From: Vibrio tubiashii ATCC 19109
GTDB lineage: Bacteria; Pseudomonadota; Gammaproteobacteria; Enterobacterales; Vibrionaceae
Assembly (NCBI RefSeq): GCF_000772105.1
Contig: NZ_CP009355.1
Span: 868,001-932,000 of the forward strand
Reading direction: 5' to 3'
DNA length: 64,000 nt
Below, piece after piece: positions 10,155 to 16,893 of this stretch; position 1 is the first letter of the stretch; each line of letters begins with the position of its first letter. The position numbers and the translations under genes are program-made. The notes below the pieces were generated by a model. The model made no database searches, was not told the DNA's origin, and saw only the letters and a program-made list of their open reading frames with translations.

Positions 10155-10175
10155 CATTGTTACGCCGTAACAATG
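10155..10175. promoter_or_regulatory. Perfect 10-bp palindrome with one-base centre
   Basis: CATTGTTACG, C, CGTAACAATG. The odd-length dyad with no T-tract suggests an operator or protein site rather than a terminator. It lies about 100 bases before the holin-like gene. Confidence 0.5.
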
Positions 10176-10276
10176 TGTAAATAAAAAATGGGAAATAGTT
10201 GGTGTGGAATGTATGGGGGAGACTTAAAGTCGCTTAAAGATGGTCCACACATTTAGCTCGATCGCCAGGTGTACCC

Positions 10277-10687
10277 ATGATTGGTGCAATTGTCAGTTTG
10301 TTTAATGGCGGACTCGAAACTTATCGGCAGTACAATCGCAACAAAGCCGAAGCGTTAAAGCGCAAAGACGAGCTCGACCAGGAGAAACATCAGGCGAGGG
10401 TGCGCCGATTGCAAAAGGGCGAAGAGCAAGCCAGTAGCCTCGATGAAGTCAGCATCAAAGAGCGCGGCGTTAAAGACGAGTTCATCCTGCTTGTGGTGTT
10501 TGTTCCGCTCATTCTTTCCTTCATTCCCGATTACGCGCCCTATGTGGAACAAGGCTTTGAGGCGCTGCAGAATATTCCCGAGCCGTATTGGTATGTGGTG
10601 GGTGCCGTCGTCATCGATACCCTTGGCATGCGCGCCATGGTGCGCTACTTGCTCGAATTCTTCTCAGGCAAGTTCAGGGGGCAGTGA
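10277..10687 (+). CDS. Holin-like phage membrane protein
   Basis: 136 residues. An N-terminal amphipathic start (MIGAIVSLFNGGLETYRQY) is followed by a highly charged coiled-coil stretch (about 20-70). Two hydrophobic segments follow: FILLVVFVPLILSFIPDYAP (about 75-95) and YWYVVGAVVIDTLGMRAMV (about 108-128). The pattern ERGVKDE..SFIPDYAPYVEQGF.AL is seen in small membrane proteins of many phages and is shared with the gene at 17777-18196 in element B. A lysis role (holin or pinholin) is the usual inference. The stop overlaps the next start (ATGA). Confidence 0.6.
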   Translation: MIGAIVSLFNGGLETYRQYNRNKAEALKRKDELDQEKHQARVRRLQKGEEQASSLDEVSIKERGVKDEFILLVVFVPLILSFIPDYAPYVEQGFEALQNIPEPYWYVVGAVVIDTLGMRAMVRYLLEFFSGKFRGQ

Positions 10688-10842
10688 TGGGATTACTTGA
10701 AGCGATGCTGATTTCCTTAATCACCGGCGTGGTTTCAAGCGCGGGCACCATTGCAGCGCTCAAAACCGACATCAACTGGATAAAGAAAGTGCAGCAAGAC
10801 CAGGAACAACGAATACGCAAACTGGAGGACTCTCATGGCTAA
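10687..10842 (+). CDS. Small membrane protein, possible lysis accessory
   Basis: 51 residues: one N-terminal membrane helix (AMLISLITGVVSSAGTIAAL) then a charged coiled coil ending RIRKLEDSHG. The motif ALKTDI.W and the tail RKLE are repeated in its element B counterpart at 17632-17784 (VLKTDVRWL, TRLENKL). Its start overlaps the stop of the holin-like gene and its end overlaps the next start. Topology resembles small phage lysis accessory proteins; function not proven. Confidence 0.6.
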   Translation: MGLLEAMLISLITGVVSSAGTIAALKTDINWIKKVQQDQEQRIRKLEDSHG

Positions 10843-10966
10843 ACGATGTTGTAAGTGCAAAGGCCGCAAGCAAAATGGTCAACTTAAGAAAGGGTACACA
10901 CTACGAGGCGGGAGGGTAGTGAAAGCCGCCACGAGAAAGCGACGAAAAACTCGACGCAGACGCTAA
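10835..10966 (+). CDS. Arg-rich 43-residue protein with Cys cluster
   Basis: Starts MAKRCCKCKGRK and ends KRRKTRRRR. It has three cysteines in CCKC and about half its residues are Arg or Lys, so it is likely to bind nucleic acid or to be a DNA-condensing or transit-type phage protein. It overlaps the previous gene by 8 bases in another frame. Element B has a basic membrane protein instead at the matching place (17465-17635), so the two elements differ here. No family recognised. Confidence 0.55.
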   Translation: MAKRCCKCKGRKQNGQLKKGYTLRGGRVVKAATRKRRKTRRRR

Positions 10967-10970
10967 AGAA

Positions 10971-10997
10971 AGCCGCTCAACATTGGGCGGTTTTTTT
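10971..10997 (+). terminator. Terminator closing the holin-like operon of element A
   Basis: CCGCTC pairs with GGGCGG across a 6-base loop, followed by seven T. The block 10998-11215 after it is AT-rich and holds no gene I can support. Confidence 0.8.
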
Positions 10998-11215
10998 CCT
11001 TTATTAAGTTGAAATTTTTGATTTAAAGCATGTTATTCAGGATTAGTATGCACTTTGGCGCAGTGCGTGATTGTTCTCTATCTAAGCGACTGATAAATTG
11101 CAAAAAACAGATAACCCAAAGTACAAATAGACAACAGGAGAGAGGTGCTTTTTCAGCACGTAAAGAATATTTATACCTAGTAGCTGTTATGTATTCAATT
11201 AATTTGAGGAAACCT

Positions 11216-11956
11216 ATGTCTACACCTAAAGTATTTATCTCATATTCACACGATTCTCAGGAGCACAAAAAGTGGGTGCTCGATTTAGCGACGCGATTAA
11301 GAAATAGCGGTGTTGATGCAATTATTGATCAATGGGAATTAAGGCCGGGGGACGATCTTCCTCACTTTATGGAAACACAACTTGCTGATTCAGACTACGT
11401 AGTTATGGTTTGTACCGATAAATATGTTGATAAGGCAAACAGCGGGGTTGGTGGCGTAGGCTATGAAAAAATGATTATTACTGCTGATCTACTTTCAAAC
11501 ATTGATTCAAATAAAGTAGTCCCGGTAATTAGACAGTTTGGTACACACAGTGTTCCGACATTTCTCAAAACTAAACTATTTATAAATTTCTCTAAAGATG
11601 ATGACTACGAATTTAGTTATGATGAGTTAGTAAGAACTTTCCATGGTGCTCCTCTTTTCCAAAAACCCGAAATCGGAAACAATCCTTTCACACCTATTAG
11701 TGATATTCCCCCGGAGAAAACAGGCGACCCAATTAGAGAGTTAATGACGTATGTAGTTGCAGACTTTGAAAGAGGTGAAAACTACACCGTATATACAAAT
11801 CTTGTACATGCATCAAGTATGTCTCGCGTCATGCTCGATATGTTGATTGAAGAAGCTCTATCAAAAGGGTTAATTCGCCTAGATCACGATGGCGATCTGT
11901 ACCTAGAGTCCGCTGGTAAAAAATACGCAATACAACATAAGCTTGTAAATGTATAA
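11216..11956 (+). CDS. SEFIR/TIR-domain protein with C-terminal winged-helix-like tail
   Basis: 246 residues. The ATG at 11216 has GAGG 6 bases upstream and starts directly at the domain (MSTPKVFISYSHDSQEH); upstream extensions lack domain character. Residues 4-145 are a SEFIR/TIR fold: FISYSHD, a DQWELRPGDDLP loop, LADSDYVVMVCT, GVGYEKMI (Glu84 is a candidate NADase glutamate) and VVPVIRQFG. Residues 165-246 look like a winged helix (TVYTNLVHASSMSRVML, GLIRLDHDGDLYL). Bacterial TIR/SEFIR proteins usually act in abortive anti-phage defence by cleaving NAD+ or making cyclic signals. Its stop codon lies inside an attC-like site, as in integron cassettes. AT-rich compared with flanking phage genes. 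Confidence 0.8.
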   Translation: MSTPKVFISYSHDSQEHKKWVLDLATRLRNSGVDAIIDQWELRPGDDLPHFMETQLADSDYVVMVCTDKYVDKANSGVGGVGYEKMIITADLLSNIDSNKVVPVIRQFGTHSVPTFLKTKLFINFSKDDDYEFSYDELVRTFHGAPLFQKPEIGNNPFTPISDIPPEKTGDPIRELMTYVVADFERGENYTVYTNLVHASSMSRVMLDMLIEEALSKGLIRLDHDGDLYLESAGKKYAIQHKLVNV

Positions 11957-12063
11957 CAATAAGTTTAAGAGTGATTTACTACGTTTGGTATTTTGCTGTG
12001 CGTCGCGTTTTGTGTGCGGTTCCATCGGTATATTTTTGCTCACATCTTGACTGAGCGTCGGGC
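11951..12063 (+). repeat. attC-like integron recombination site (Vibrio type)
   Basis: Begins GTATAAC (one change from RYYYAAC), continues AAGTTTAAGAGTGATTTACTACG and TTGGTATTTTGC, and ends CTTGACTGAGC then GTCGGGC (one change from GTTRRRY). The 5' half and the 113-bp size match the attC sites of Vibrio superintegron cassettes as I remember them. The T-to-C change in the cleavage triplet would be expected to weaken or block recombination. The site lies between the SEFIR gene and the kinase gene. Confidence 0.65.
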
Positions 12064-12097
12064 TACCTTAAAGGTTGTACATAAGTAGGTTTGAATA

Positions 12098-13564
12098 ATG
12101 AGTCCTAATAAAAAGAAAAGATTAAAAGTCCAAAAGGGCGCTAAATTTGGTAAGTACCGCCTGGTTGATAAATTAGGATCTGGCGGAAATGGAGATGTAT
12201 GGAAAGTGTCAAATGATGAACATGATCATTATGCGATGAAGATACTAAAAAATATCGATCCGATTTCCTACCAACGATTTAAGGCTGAAGTGCATGTTCT
12301 ATCCACTATAGATATTGATGGAGTTTTGAAAGTATTAGAGTCTAATCTACCAGAGGACCCAAAATCTGAATTTCCATGGTTTATATTAGAGATTGCTGAA
12401 GATTTTAATGTATATCAAAAAGACAAAGACGCTTTAGAAATAGTGTCAGGTTTTGTCCCTTTAGCTAAATCGTTAGAAGAACTACACAAGGAGAATATAT
12501 CACATAGAGATATAAAACCGTCGAACATTCTGTTTTACAACGGTCGCCTGTTTTTTACTGATTTTGGTTTAGTAAAGTATCCAACTAGAGAGGATATAAC
12601 ACCCAAAACGCGTGATGTAGGGGCTAAGTTTACGATGGCGCCAGAAATGCGAAGGTATGCTGACGTTGCTGATGGTAAAAAAGCAGATGTCTACTCTTTT
12701 GCAAAGACTATTTGGATAGCTATAACAGGTGAAGAAAAGGGTTTTGATGGCCAGTACATTGCTAATAGTGTCTTAGGTCTTAAAAACTATCATAAAAGTT
12801 TATATTTAACTAAGTTAGATCAACTGTTGGCTGAAGCAACTGATAACGATGAAAATGTTCGTCCAACAATTACTGAATTTATATCTAGATTGGATGAATG
12901 GCTCAAGTTAAATAAAGACTTCAAAAAACGTAATGTCACTGAGTGGTTTGAAATTCAGCAAATATTGTTTCCTTTGGGTAGCCCCAAACATGCAACTTGG
13001 ACAGACTTAGATTCTATCATAGGGGTGCTTAACGAAGTCGCTCAAGTAAAAGCTCTCAACCATATGTTTTACCCTACCGGCGGTGGCAATACAATAACGG
13101 CTGTTTCAAAGGCTAAAGAGGATGGAATGCTAGCTCTTCATGTTGGTGACATTGGTGCTGAGATATTGAAGCCAAAGAAGCTTACATATGAGTCATTTGG
13201 TCTAGAGCCTTCCTGGAATTATTTTCGATTAGAGGTGGAGGAGACAACCGCTATAGGCATTCCGGGTGTGGGTTCATTCAAAGGTACTTTTCAAGAGATG
13301 ACTGAAGTTGAACCCGGTGTATATGCTACATACCAATGTTGGGACAACAACTTGTATCAAGGCAAACCGTTGCCACCGCTTGCTAGACCAATCTCCCGTT
13401 TCATGAATGGCTCTTTTGTATTCTTCTGTACCACATCACCTTATAACAATCTGAGAGGTGAGTATGATGCCTACAATGGTCAACATAACACGCTTACAGA
13501 AGATCAATTTCGAGAGTTTATTAAGCAAGGTGCGGAGTACTTCGCAACCAAAAAGCTTGCCTAA
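12098..13564 (+). CDS. Serine/threonine protein kinase, defence-type context
   Basis: 488 residues. Eukaryotic-type kinase domain at about 18-275: glycine loop GSGGNG (27-32), Lys48 in AMKIL, HRDIKPSN (136-143), DFG (155-157), APE (181-183) and the structural Asp of ADVYSF. All catalytic residues are present. Residues ~280-488 form a second domain with no match I know (WTDLDSIIGVLNEV, YPTGGGNTITA, PISRFMNGSFVFF). No membrane segment. It lies 34 bases after the attC-like site and 21 bases before the R-x4-H gene, which suggests a two-gene cassette. It may phosphorylate a partner or host target on infection; this is inference. Confidence 0.85.
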   Translation: MSPNKKKRLKVQKGAKFGKYRLVDKLGSGGNGDVWKVSNDEHDHYAMKILKNIDPISYQRFKAEVHVLSTIDIDGVLKVLESNLPEDPKSEFPWFILEIAEDFNVYQKDKDALEIVSGFVPLAKSLEELHKENISHRDIKPSNILFYNGRLFFTDFGLVKYPTREDITPKTRDVGAKFTMAPEMRRYADVADGKKADVYSFAKTIWIAITGEEKGFDGQYIANSVLGLKNYHKSLYLTKLDQLLAEATDNDENVRPTITEFISRLDEWLKLNKDFKKRNVTEWFEIQQILFPLGSPKHATWTDLDSIIGVLNEVAQVKALNHMFYPTGGGNTITAVSKAKEDGMLALHVGDIGAEILKPKKLTYESFGLEPSWNYFRLEVEETTAIGIPGVGSFKGTFQEMTEVEPGVYATYQCWDNNLYQGKPLPPLARPISRFMNGSFVFFCTTSPYNNLRGEYDAYNGQHNTLTEDQFREFIKQGAEYFATKKLA

Positions 13565-13585
13565 AAAGGTTTAGGAGTAGGTTAG

Positions 13586-14623
13586 GTGGAATTAAAAGTA
13601 GTAAAAACACTAGCAAGACAGTCAAAGCTTACACCTGAATCGATAAAGCTAATCTATAGAAAAAGGGCCGGTGAAGAGGTCCTTGTTCGAAGTAGAGGCT
13701 TAGGAAATTGTAGTGGCTTTGAAGTTCAAATTGGAAATCAAACGATTTACCTTACCGATAGACCTATTTCATATTATACAAGCCACTACCATCTGGTTAC
13801 AAAAATGCAACAACGCATTCTTTCTGTTGCAGTTCCGATCCCCTTGTATATAGGACAAGGGGATATGGACCTTCAATTGCATCGTGTATTGAATTCGTCT
13901 ATCCCCGAAACAGCAGCAAACAAATGGCTGCTAGATGTCTTTTCAATCGATGTAGCGATGGCTTATTTTAATAAATACTTCTTAGCTAGTAATTATTTTA
14001 GTGATTACAAAACAATAATTTTTGAAGCTATAGAAGCTTTCTATTTAGGCATGGATCACATAGCTATAATATCACTAATGCCGGTGTTCGAAGCGGGGTT
14101 AAGAAATGCACAAGAACAAATTCTATGTGTAGACAAAGGTAACGTGAGTGCGAAGGCTTTCGAGCAAGGTCTAAAAGATTTGATTCTTGTATGGGGACGT
14201 AATCAAGTCTCAGCGTATGATTGGTATCCAGGGAAAGATCATAACCCCGAAGTCGAAATAGAGTTCTTTACACAAATTAACCCCCAATGTGATGTGATAA
14301 ATGCTTTTCGCTTATACTTTGCTGAGGTTTTATATAAAACTAGTAATGGGGGTTCTGGCGGATTTAATCGACACCTCATAGTTCATCTTTTAAAGAATGA
14401 CTTTAATGAACCTTCAAACTTTATCCGAATATTTTTGGCGCTTACTCATATTCTGTTCATAGAAAGTCTTTATAACGATAAAGTTCCGTTTTTTTGGCAG
14501 GGTATCGATGAGAAAGATGTAGATTTAGGTAATTACATTAGAAACACGTCAAGAAGTTTTGGTGACTATAGGTGCAAGTTCTTAAACCGGATGGGAATCA
14601 GCAACTACGACTTATCAGTTTAA
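13586..14623 (+). CDS. Unknown protein with HEPN-type R-x4-H motif
   Basis: 345 residues from GTG, with AGGAG upstream. The N-terminal ~110 residues are mixed strand; from 115 onward it is largely helical. Residues 261-267 read NRHLIVH, giving Arg262-x4-His267, the catalytic signature of HEPN ribonucleases, within a helical context (FNRHLIVHLLKNDFNEP, then IRIFLALTHILFIESLY) like the tail of DUF4209 and similar HEPN families. A metal-independent RNase acting as effector is a reasonable guess, but the fold is inferred from one motif. It is coupled to the kinase gene and its stop codon enters a truncated attC. Confidence 0.5.
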   Translation: MELKVVKTLARQSKLTPESIKLIYRKRAGEEVLVRSRGLGNCSGFEVQIGNQTIYLTDRPISYYTSHYHLVTKMQQRILSVAVPIPLYIGQGDMDLQLHRVLNSSIPETAANKWLLDVFSIDVAMAYFNKYFLASNYFSDYKTIIFEAIEAFYLGMDHIAIISLMPVFEAGLRNAQEQILCVDKGNVSAKAFEQGLKDLILVWGRNQVSAYDWYPGKDHNPEVEIEFFTQINPQCDVINAFRLYFAEVLYKTSNGGSGGFNRHLIVHLLKNDFNEPSNFIRIFLALTHILFIESLYNDKVPFFWQGIDEKDVDLGNYIRNTSRSFGDYRCKFLNRMGISNYDLSV

Positions 14624-14656
14624 AAAACTGTTTAAGAGGGATTCCCAAAGCCTAGT
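14618..14656 (+). repeat. Truncated attC-like site (5' half only)
   Basis: GTTTAAA, then AACTGTTTAAGAGGG and ATTCCCAAAGC: the first ~40 bases of a Vibrio attC, very close to remembered superintegron repeats. The complementary 3' half ending in GTTRRRY is absent. The break marks where cassette DNA joins phage-like DNA. Confidence 0.6.
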
Positions 14657-14670
14657 GTTTATAATGTCAT

Positions 14671-14692
14671 AAAGTCCGCATTAGCGGGCTTT
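14671..14692 (+). terminator. Terminator after the cassette block
   Basis: AAAGTCCGC / GCGGGCTTT with loop ATTA (one T-G pair), then ATGATTTT. Confidence 0.7.
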
Positions 14693-15053
14693 ATGATTTT
14701 CTTAGTAAAGTAGGCACAATGAGCAAGATAATAAAGAGGGCGTACAGGAGCGGCAATAGTGAGACTGCGACGCCAGCAAAGGTAGCTTGACTATCAAACA
14801 CATTGGAAAAGGTGGCGATAGTGCCAGCTATAACGCCAAAGACCCCAGAAACCAAAGCCGTTATGGATACAGAAGAAAACAGTTTGTCTTTAGAGTAAAG
14901 AACACTCCCCACACCAACCAGAAGTGACGGAAAAAAGACGGTTATAAAAGAAGTGACGTCAACGTAGATCTCGACCCCAGCCAGAACCCACAACGTTGAG
15001 ACCACATATAAAACTGCCAGAACATAGATACAATAGAAATACTGAAACTTCAT
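14691..15053 (-). CDS. Four-helix membrane protein, unknown
   Basis: About 120 residues from the Met of MKFQYFYCIYVL; an in-frame start 7 codons earlier is possible. Four hydrophobic helices: residues 5-25, 35-55 (ITVFFPSLLVGVGSVLY), 65-85 (VSGVFGVIAGTIATF) and 98-118. It looks like a small inner membrane protein; no motif names a function. The neighbour at 15058 is transcribed just ahead of it, so they form a pair. It could be an immunity, exclusion or lysis factor of element A; this is not supported beyond topology. Confidence 0.55.
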   Translation of the reverse strand: MKFQYFYCIYVLAVLYVVSTLWVLAGVEIYVDVTSFITVFFPSLLVGVGSVLYSKDKLFSSVSITALVSGVFGVIAGTIATFSNVFDSQATFAGVAVSLLPLLYALFIILLIVPTLLRKS

Positions 15054-15057
15054 GCCA

Positions 15058-15351
15058 TTACCACCAATAACCATACATAATACTATTCGGATCTTTGGGT
15101 AATCTCATCATAGAATCTCGGTCTTTTAAATATCTATTTTTGAAATTACGTGTTCTTGCTCCAGAAGGCGGTAAATCAGCAATCGCTTCAATCAGTAATG
15201 TCATTTGTGGATCCGATAACGGCACGTTTGACTCTAACGCCTGGTGAAGAGCAGGGACCAGGACTTTATACAAACGATTCGCCTCAAGCTTACTGGACAC
15301 GCGACCATACACTTTATCTAATGCTTCCATGAGTAAGGATTGAGCTGACAT
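15058..15351 (-). CDS. Small soluble protein, unknown
   Basis: 97 residues beginning MSAQSLLMEALDKVYGRV. This Met is chosen because GGAG lies 6 bases upstream; a longer reading from 15396 has no such site. Helical first half (EANRLYKVLVPALHQAL, DPQMTLLIEAIADLP) and a basic C-terminus ending YGYWW. No family recognised. It precedes the four-helix membrane protein on the same strand. Confidence 0.55.
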   Translation of the reverse strand: MSAQSLLMEALDKVYGRVSSKLEANRLYKVLVPALHQALESNVPLSDPQMTLLIEAIADLPPSGARTRNFKNRYLKDRDSMMRLPKDPNSIMYGYWW

Positions 15352-15585
15352 AGGCACTCCAATTTCAGAAAAAGCCAACAAACACCACTGAAACAACGAC
15401 TAAATAATCACATTGCTTGATTCAGTTTCGTATCCTGTTGTTATCGCATCATTTGTGTCTTAACCGCACATTATTTCGTGTAATTAATCCTGGTTTACGC
15501 TCGCGCGAGCCTCGAAAAAGCCCTTAACTTATCCTCGACCTAACCGTCACTGTCCATCCTTAATTTAAATAAAGGCGCGAGACCT

Positions 15586-16167
15586 ATGAACAACAAAGCC
15601 ACACCCTTAATAGAACGTCAGTCGATTGATGTGCAGTTTCTGCAAGATGTCATCAATCAAACCCAGCTCGAGCTGAAGGTGTCTTCTTTGAGCGAAAAGA
15701 GCTACCGTGCGCTCACAGATGACGAAAGTCCGGTCCTGGATTGGCTCAGTCATTACCACTTATCTTGTTTTTCCGGCCGTGCCTTTCATATCGGCGTACA
15801 GCGCTTCAAAAAACCACGTTCAGGGCTGCTGGTTGGCGTGTACGACAGTCGGGTAGGGAGACAGCATACACTGTTGCTTGAGCCGTTAAGCGGGCGGGCG
15901 GCTCAGTCCATGACCGAGCGATTGATGTCGATGATCACCTACATCGCACTGTATTTTCTCACCACGTACCCCAACAGTGTCGGTGTGTACATTGTCGATC
16001 CCCCCAAAGCCTTCCTGTCGCATTATGGCTTGTATGGCTACAAAGTATTGGACAGCTGGCATGAGGTTCCGGTGATGTTTGCTACCTTTGACAGCCTGTT
16101 TGAACGTCAGCAAGACGTGCTGTTCGAAATGCTGCTCGATGAAGAGTTAGATCTATTGGCTCACTAA
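15586..16167 (+). CDS. GNAT-like protein of element A
   Basis: 193 residues. A central strand-rich core (GLLVGVYDS, HTLLLEPL) is followed by a long helix (QSMTERLMSMITYIALYFL), then a strand (SVGVYIVDPP) and SHYGLYGYKVLDSW, an order reminiscent of the C-terminal half of GNAT acetyltransferases (helix, strand, then an FYxxxGF-like loop). The acetyl-CoA P-loop is not obvious, so the assignment is weak. Element B has a comparable small protein inside its structural operon (21131-21559). RBS AAAGGCGCGAG upstream. Followed 13 bases later by 16181. Confidence 0.4.
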   Translation: MNNKATPLIERQSIDVQFLQDVINQTQLELKVSSLSEKSYRALTDDESPVLDWLSHYHLSCFSGRAFHIGVQRFKKPRSGLLVGVYDSRVGRQHTLLLEPLSGRAAQSMTERLMSMITYIALYFLTTYPNSVGVYIVDPPKAFLSHYGLYGYKVLDSWHEVPVMFATFDSLFERQQDVLFEMLLDEELDLLAH

Positions 16168-16180
16168 CGGACCCTGCATT

Positions 16181-16348
16181 ATGTTAAATCGACGACGCGT
16201 ACGGCTACGGCCATCACAACGCCAGGTGAAACAAACGTTGCTCAAAACGGCCAGTGTGTTACTGCAGGATGAACGCTACAAAGTGCCGATCGACGAAGTC
16301 GCGCCTCAACCGAGTCCAACCCAACCTTCTCAACCACGCCGGACCTAA
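16181..16348 (+). CDS. 55-residue basic protein
   Basis: Begins MLNRRRVRLRPSQRQVKQTL and ends with a Pro/Gln-rich tail (VAPQPSPTQPSQPRRT). The N-terminus is strongly basic. It lies just after the GNAT-like gene and its stop codon sits in the loop of the following terminator. It could be a nucleic-acid-binding phage protein; no family recognised. Confidence 0.45.
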   Translation: MLNRRRVRLRPSQRQVKQTLLKTASVLLQDERYKVPIDEVAPQPSPTQPSQPRRT

Positions 16349-16359
16349 CGTCCGGCGTG
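16335..16359 (+). terminator. Strong hairpin overlapping the stop of the 55-residue gene
   Basis: Perfect 10-bp stem CACGCCGGAC / GTCCGGCGTG, loop CTAAC containing the TAA stop, followed by TGTTTG. It also faces the end of the convergent regulator gene at 16386. Confidence 0.75.
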
Positions 16360-16385
16360 TGTTTGCCCAGTGCGAGGCGCTGACG

Positions 16386-16841
16386 TCATTTGAATTTACT
16401 CGGCACCCAAGGCTTGGGCTCGACGCGGCGGCCACCGCGAAAAGGTGCTCGATTGGGCACCGGTGGCGTGGGACAAGGATGGTGCAGTCGGCCATACAAT
16501 TTGACCAACTGACGATGTTCGTCGCGCCAGTAGACGAAATTCTCGAGCTCTTTGGGGTTAAACTCGCGTCGATCGGGCGTAATCAGCGTGGCGCGCTCTT
16601 CATGGACGCGAAAACCGTCCCAGCGGATATCGAGCGGCAGATAACCGCGGGCTTTAATGTTGAGCAGCTTTTCCGCGAGTGGATTGACCGGCGTGACGCC
16701 TAAAACCCAGCGCTTAACGGTGACGGGTTGCACGTGAAAAAATGCGGCCGCTTGGTGCAGATCCATAAATTGTTGGTGAACCAGCTGTCGGAAGTTGGGC
16801 GTGAGCAACGAGGACATTTTAAAATTGCTAAAAAGTGACAT
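16386..16841 (-). CDS. DUF3653-type phage regulator (element A)
   Basis: 151 residues from ATG at 16839-16841 (MSLFSNFKMSSLL); a TTG frame from 16892 would overlap the dif-like site and is disfavoured. The helix-turn-helix region reads DLHQAAAFFHVQPVTVKRWV, followed by a GYLPLDIRWDGFRV motif. The same layout occurs in the divergent gene 17049-17468 (DHKQAAEYFGVTPQTVKNWL, GYLPISPLWRGFKI). These look like the DUF3653 phage proteins, probable DNA-binding regulators. Its C-terminus is Pro/Arg-rich. It reads away from the junction site. Confidence 0.65.
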   Translation of the reverse strand: MSLFSNFKMSSLLTPNFRQLVHQQFMDLHQAAAFFHVQPVTVKRWVLGVTPVNPLAEKLLNIKARGYLPLDIRWDGFRVHEERATLITPDRREFNPKELENFVYWRDEHRQLVKLYGRLHHPCPTPPVPNRAPFRGGRRVEPKPWVPSKFK

Positions 16842-16864
16842 TACAACTTTGCTCTTACATGCTA

Positions 16865-16893
16865 AGTGCGCATTATTATGGTTTATGTTCAAT
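16865..16893 (+). other. dif-like Xer recombination site between elements A and B
   Basis: XerC-type arm AGTGCGCATTA, a 7-base centre TTATGGT, and XerD-type arm TTATGTTCAAT. The left arm differs by one base, and the right arm by one base, from the dif site at 29213. Same orientation as that site. It separates two sets of paralogous phage genes, as expected of a junction between tandem Xer-integrated elements. The 7-base centre (instead of 6) is non-canonical. Confidence 0.75.

Larger units (their letters stand above)
9730..10276. other. Gene-free left end of the island
   Basis: 547 bases with no convincing gene. It is AT-rich and holds several palindromes: GTAATAAAATTAC and TTACATCTTTGTAA near 9950-9974, repeated ATCGATT around 10078-10094, and the two long inverted repeats listed separately. 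A 22-codon frame at 10188 lacks a ribosome site. It may hold the element's regulatory region or a decayed attachment site. Confidence 0.5.
10200..16893. mobile_element. Element A: phage-related element without visible capsid or replication genes
   Basis: Contains a holin-like pair and an Arg-rich protein (10277-10966), a cassette-derived kinase/SEFIR block (11216-14656), four genes of unknown or weakly assigned role (14691-16348) and a regulator (16386-16841), ending at the dif-like site. The holin-like proteins and the regulator have clear paralogues in element B, pointing to common ancestry or interaction. The left limit is approximate. Confidence 0.55.

Noticed and set aside
10188..10256. 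22-codon frame in the left end of the island
   Set aside because: No ribosome site and no recognisable feature.
11062..11089. AGTGCGTGATT followed by TATCTAAGCG, resembling a dif site upstream of the SEFIR gene
   Set aside because: The left arm matches at only about 8 of 11 positions and the right arm at about 5 of 11; a chance match is likely.
11186..11192. GTTATGT before the SEFIR gene as the 3' end of a preceding attC
   Set aside because: The rest of an attC is not visible upstream; too short to claim.
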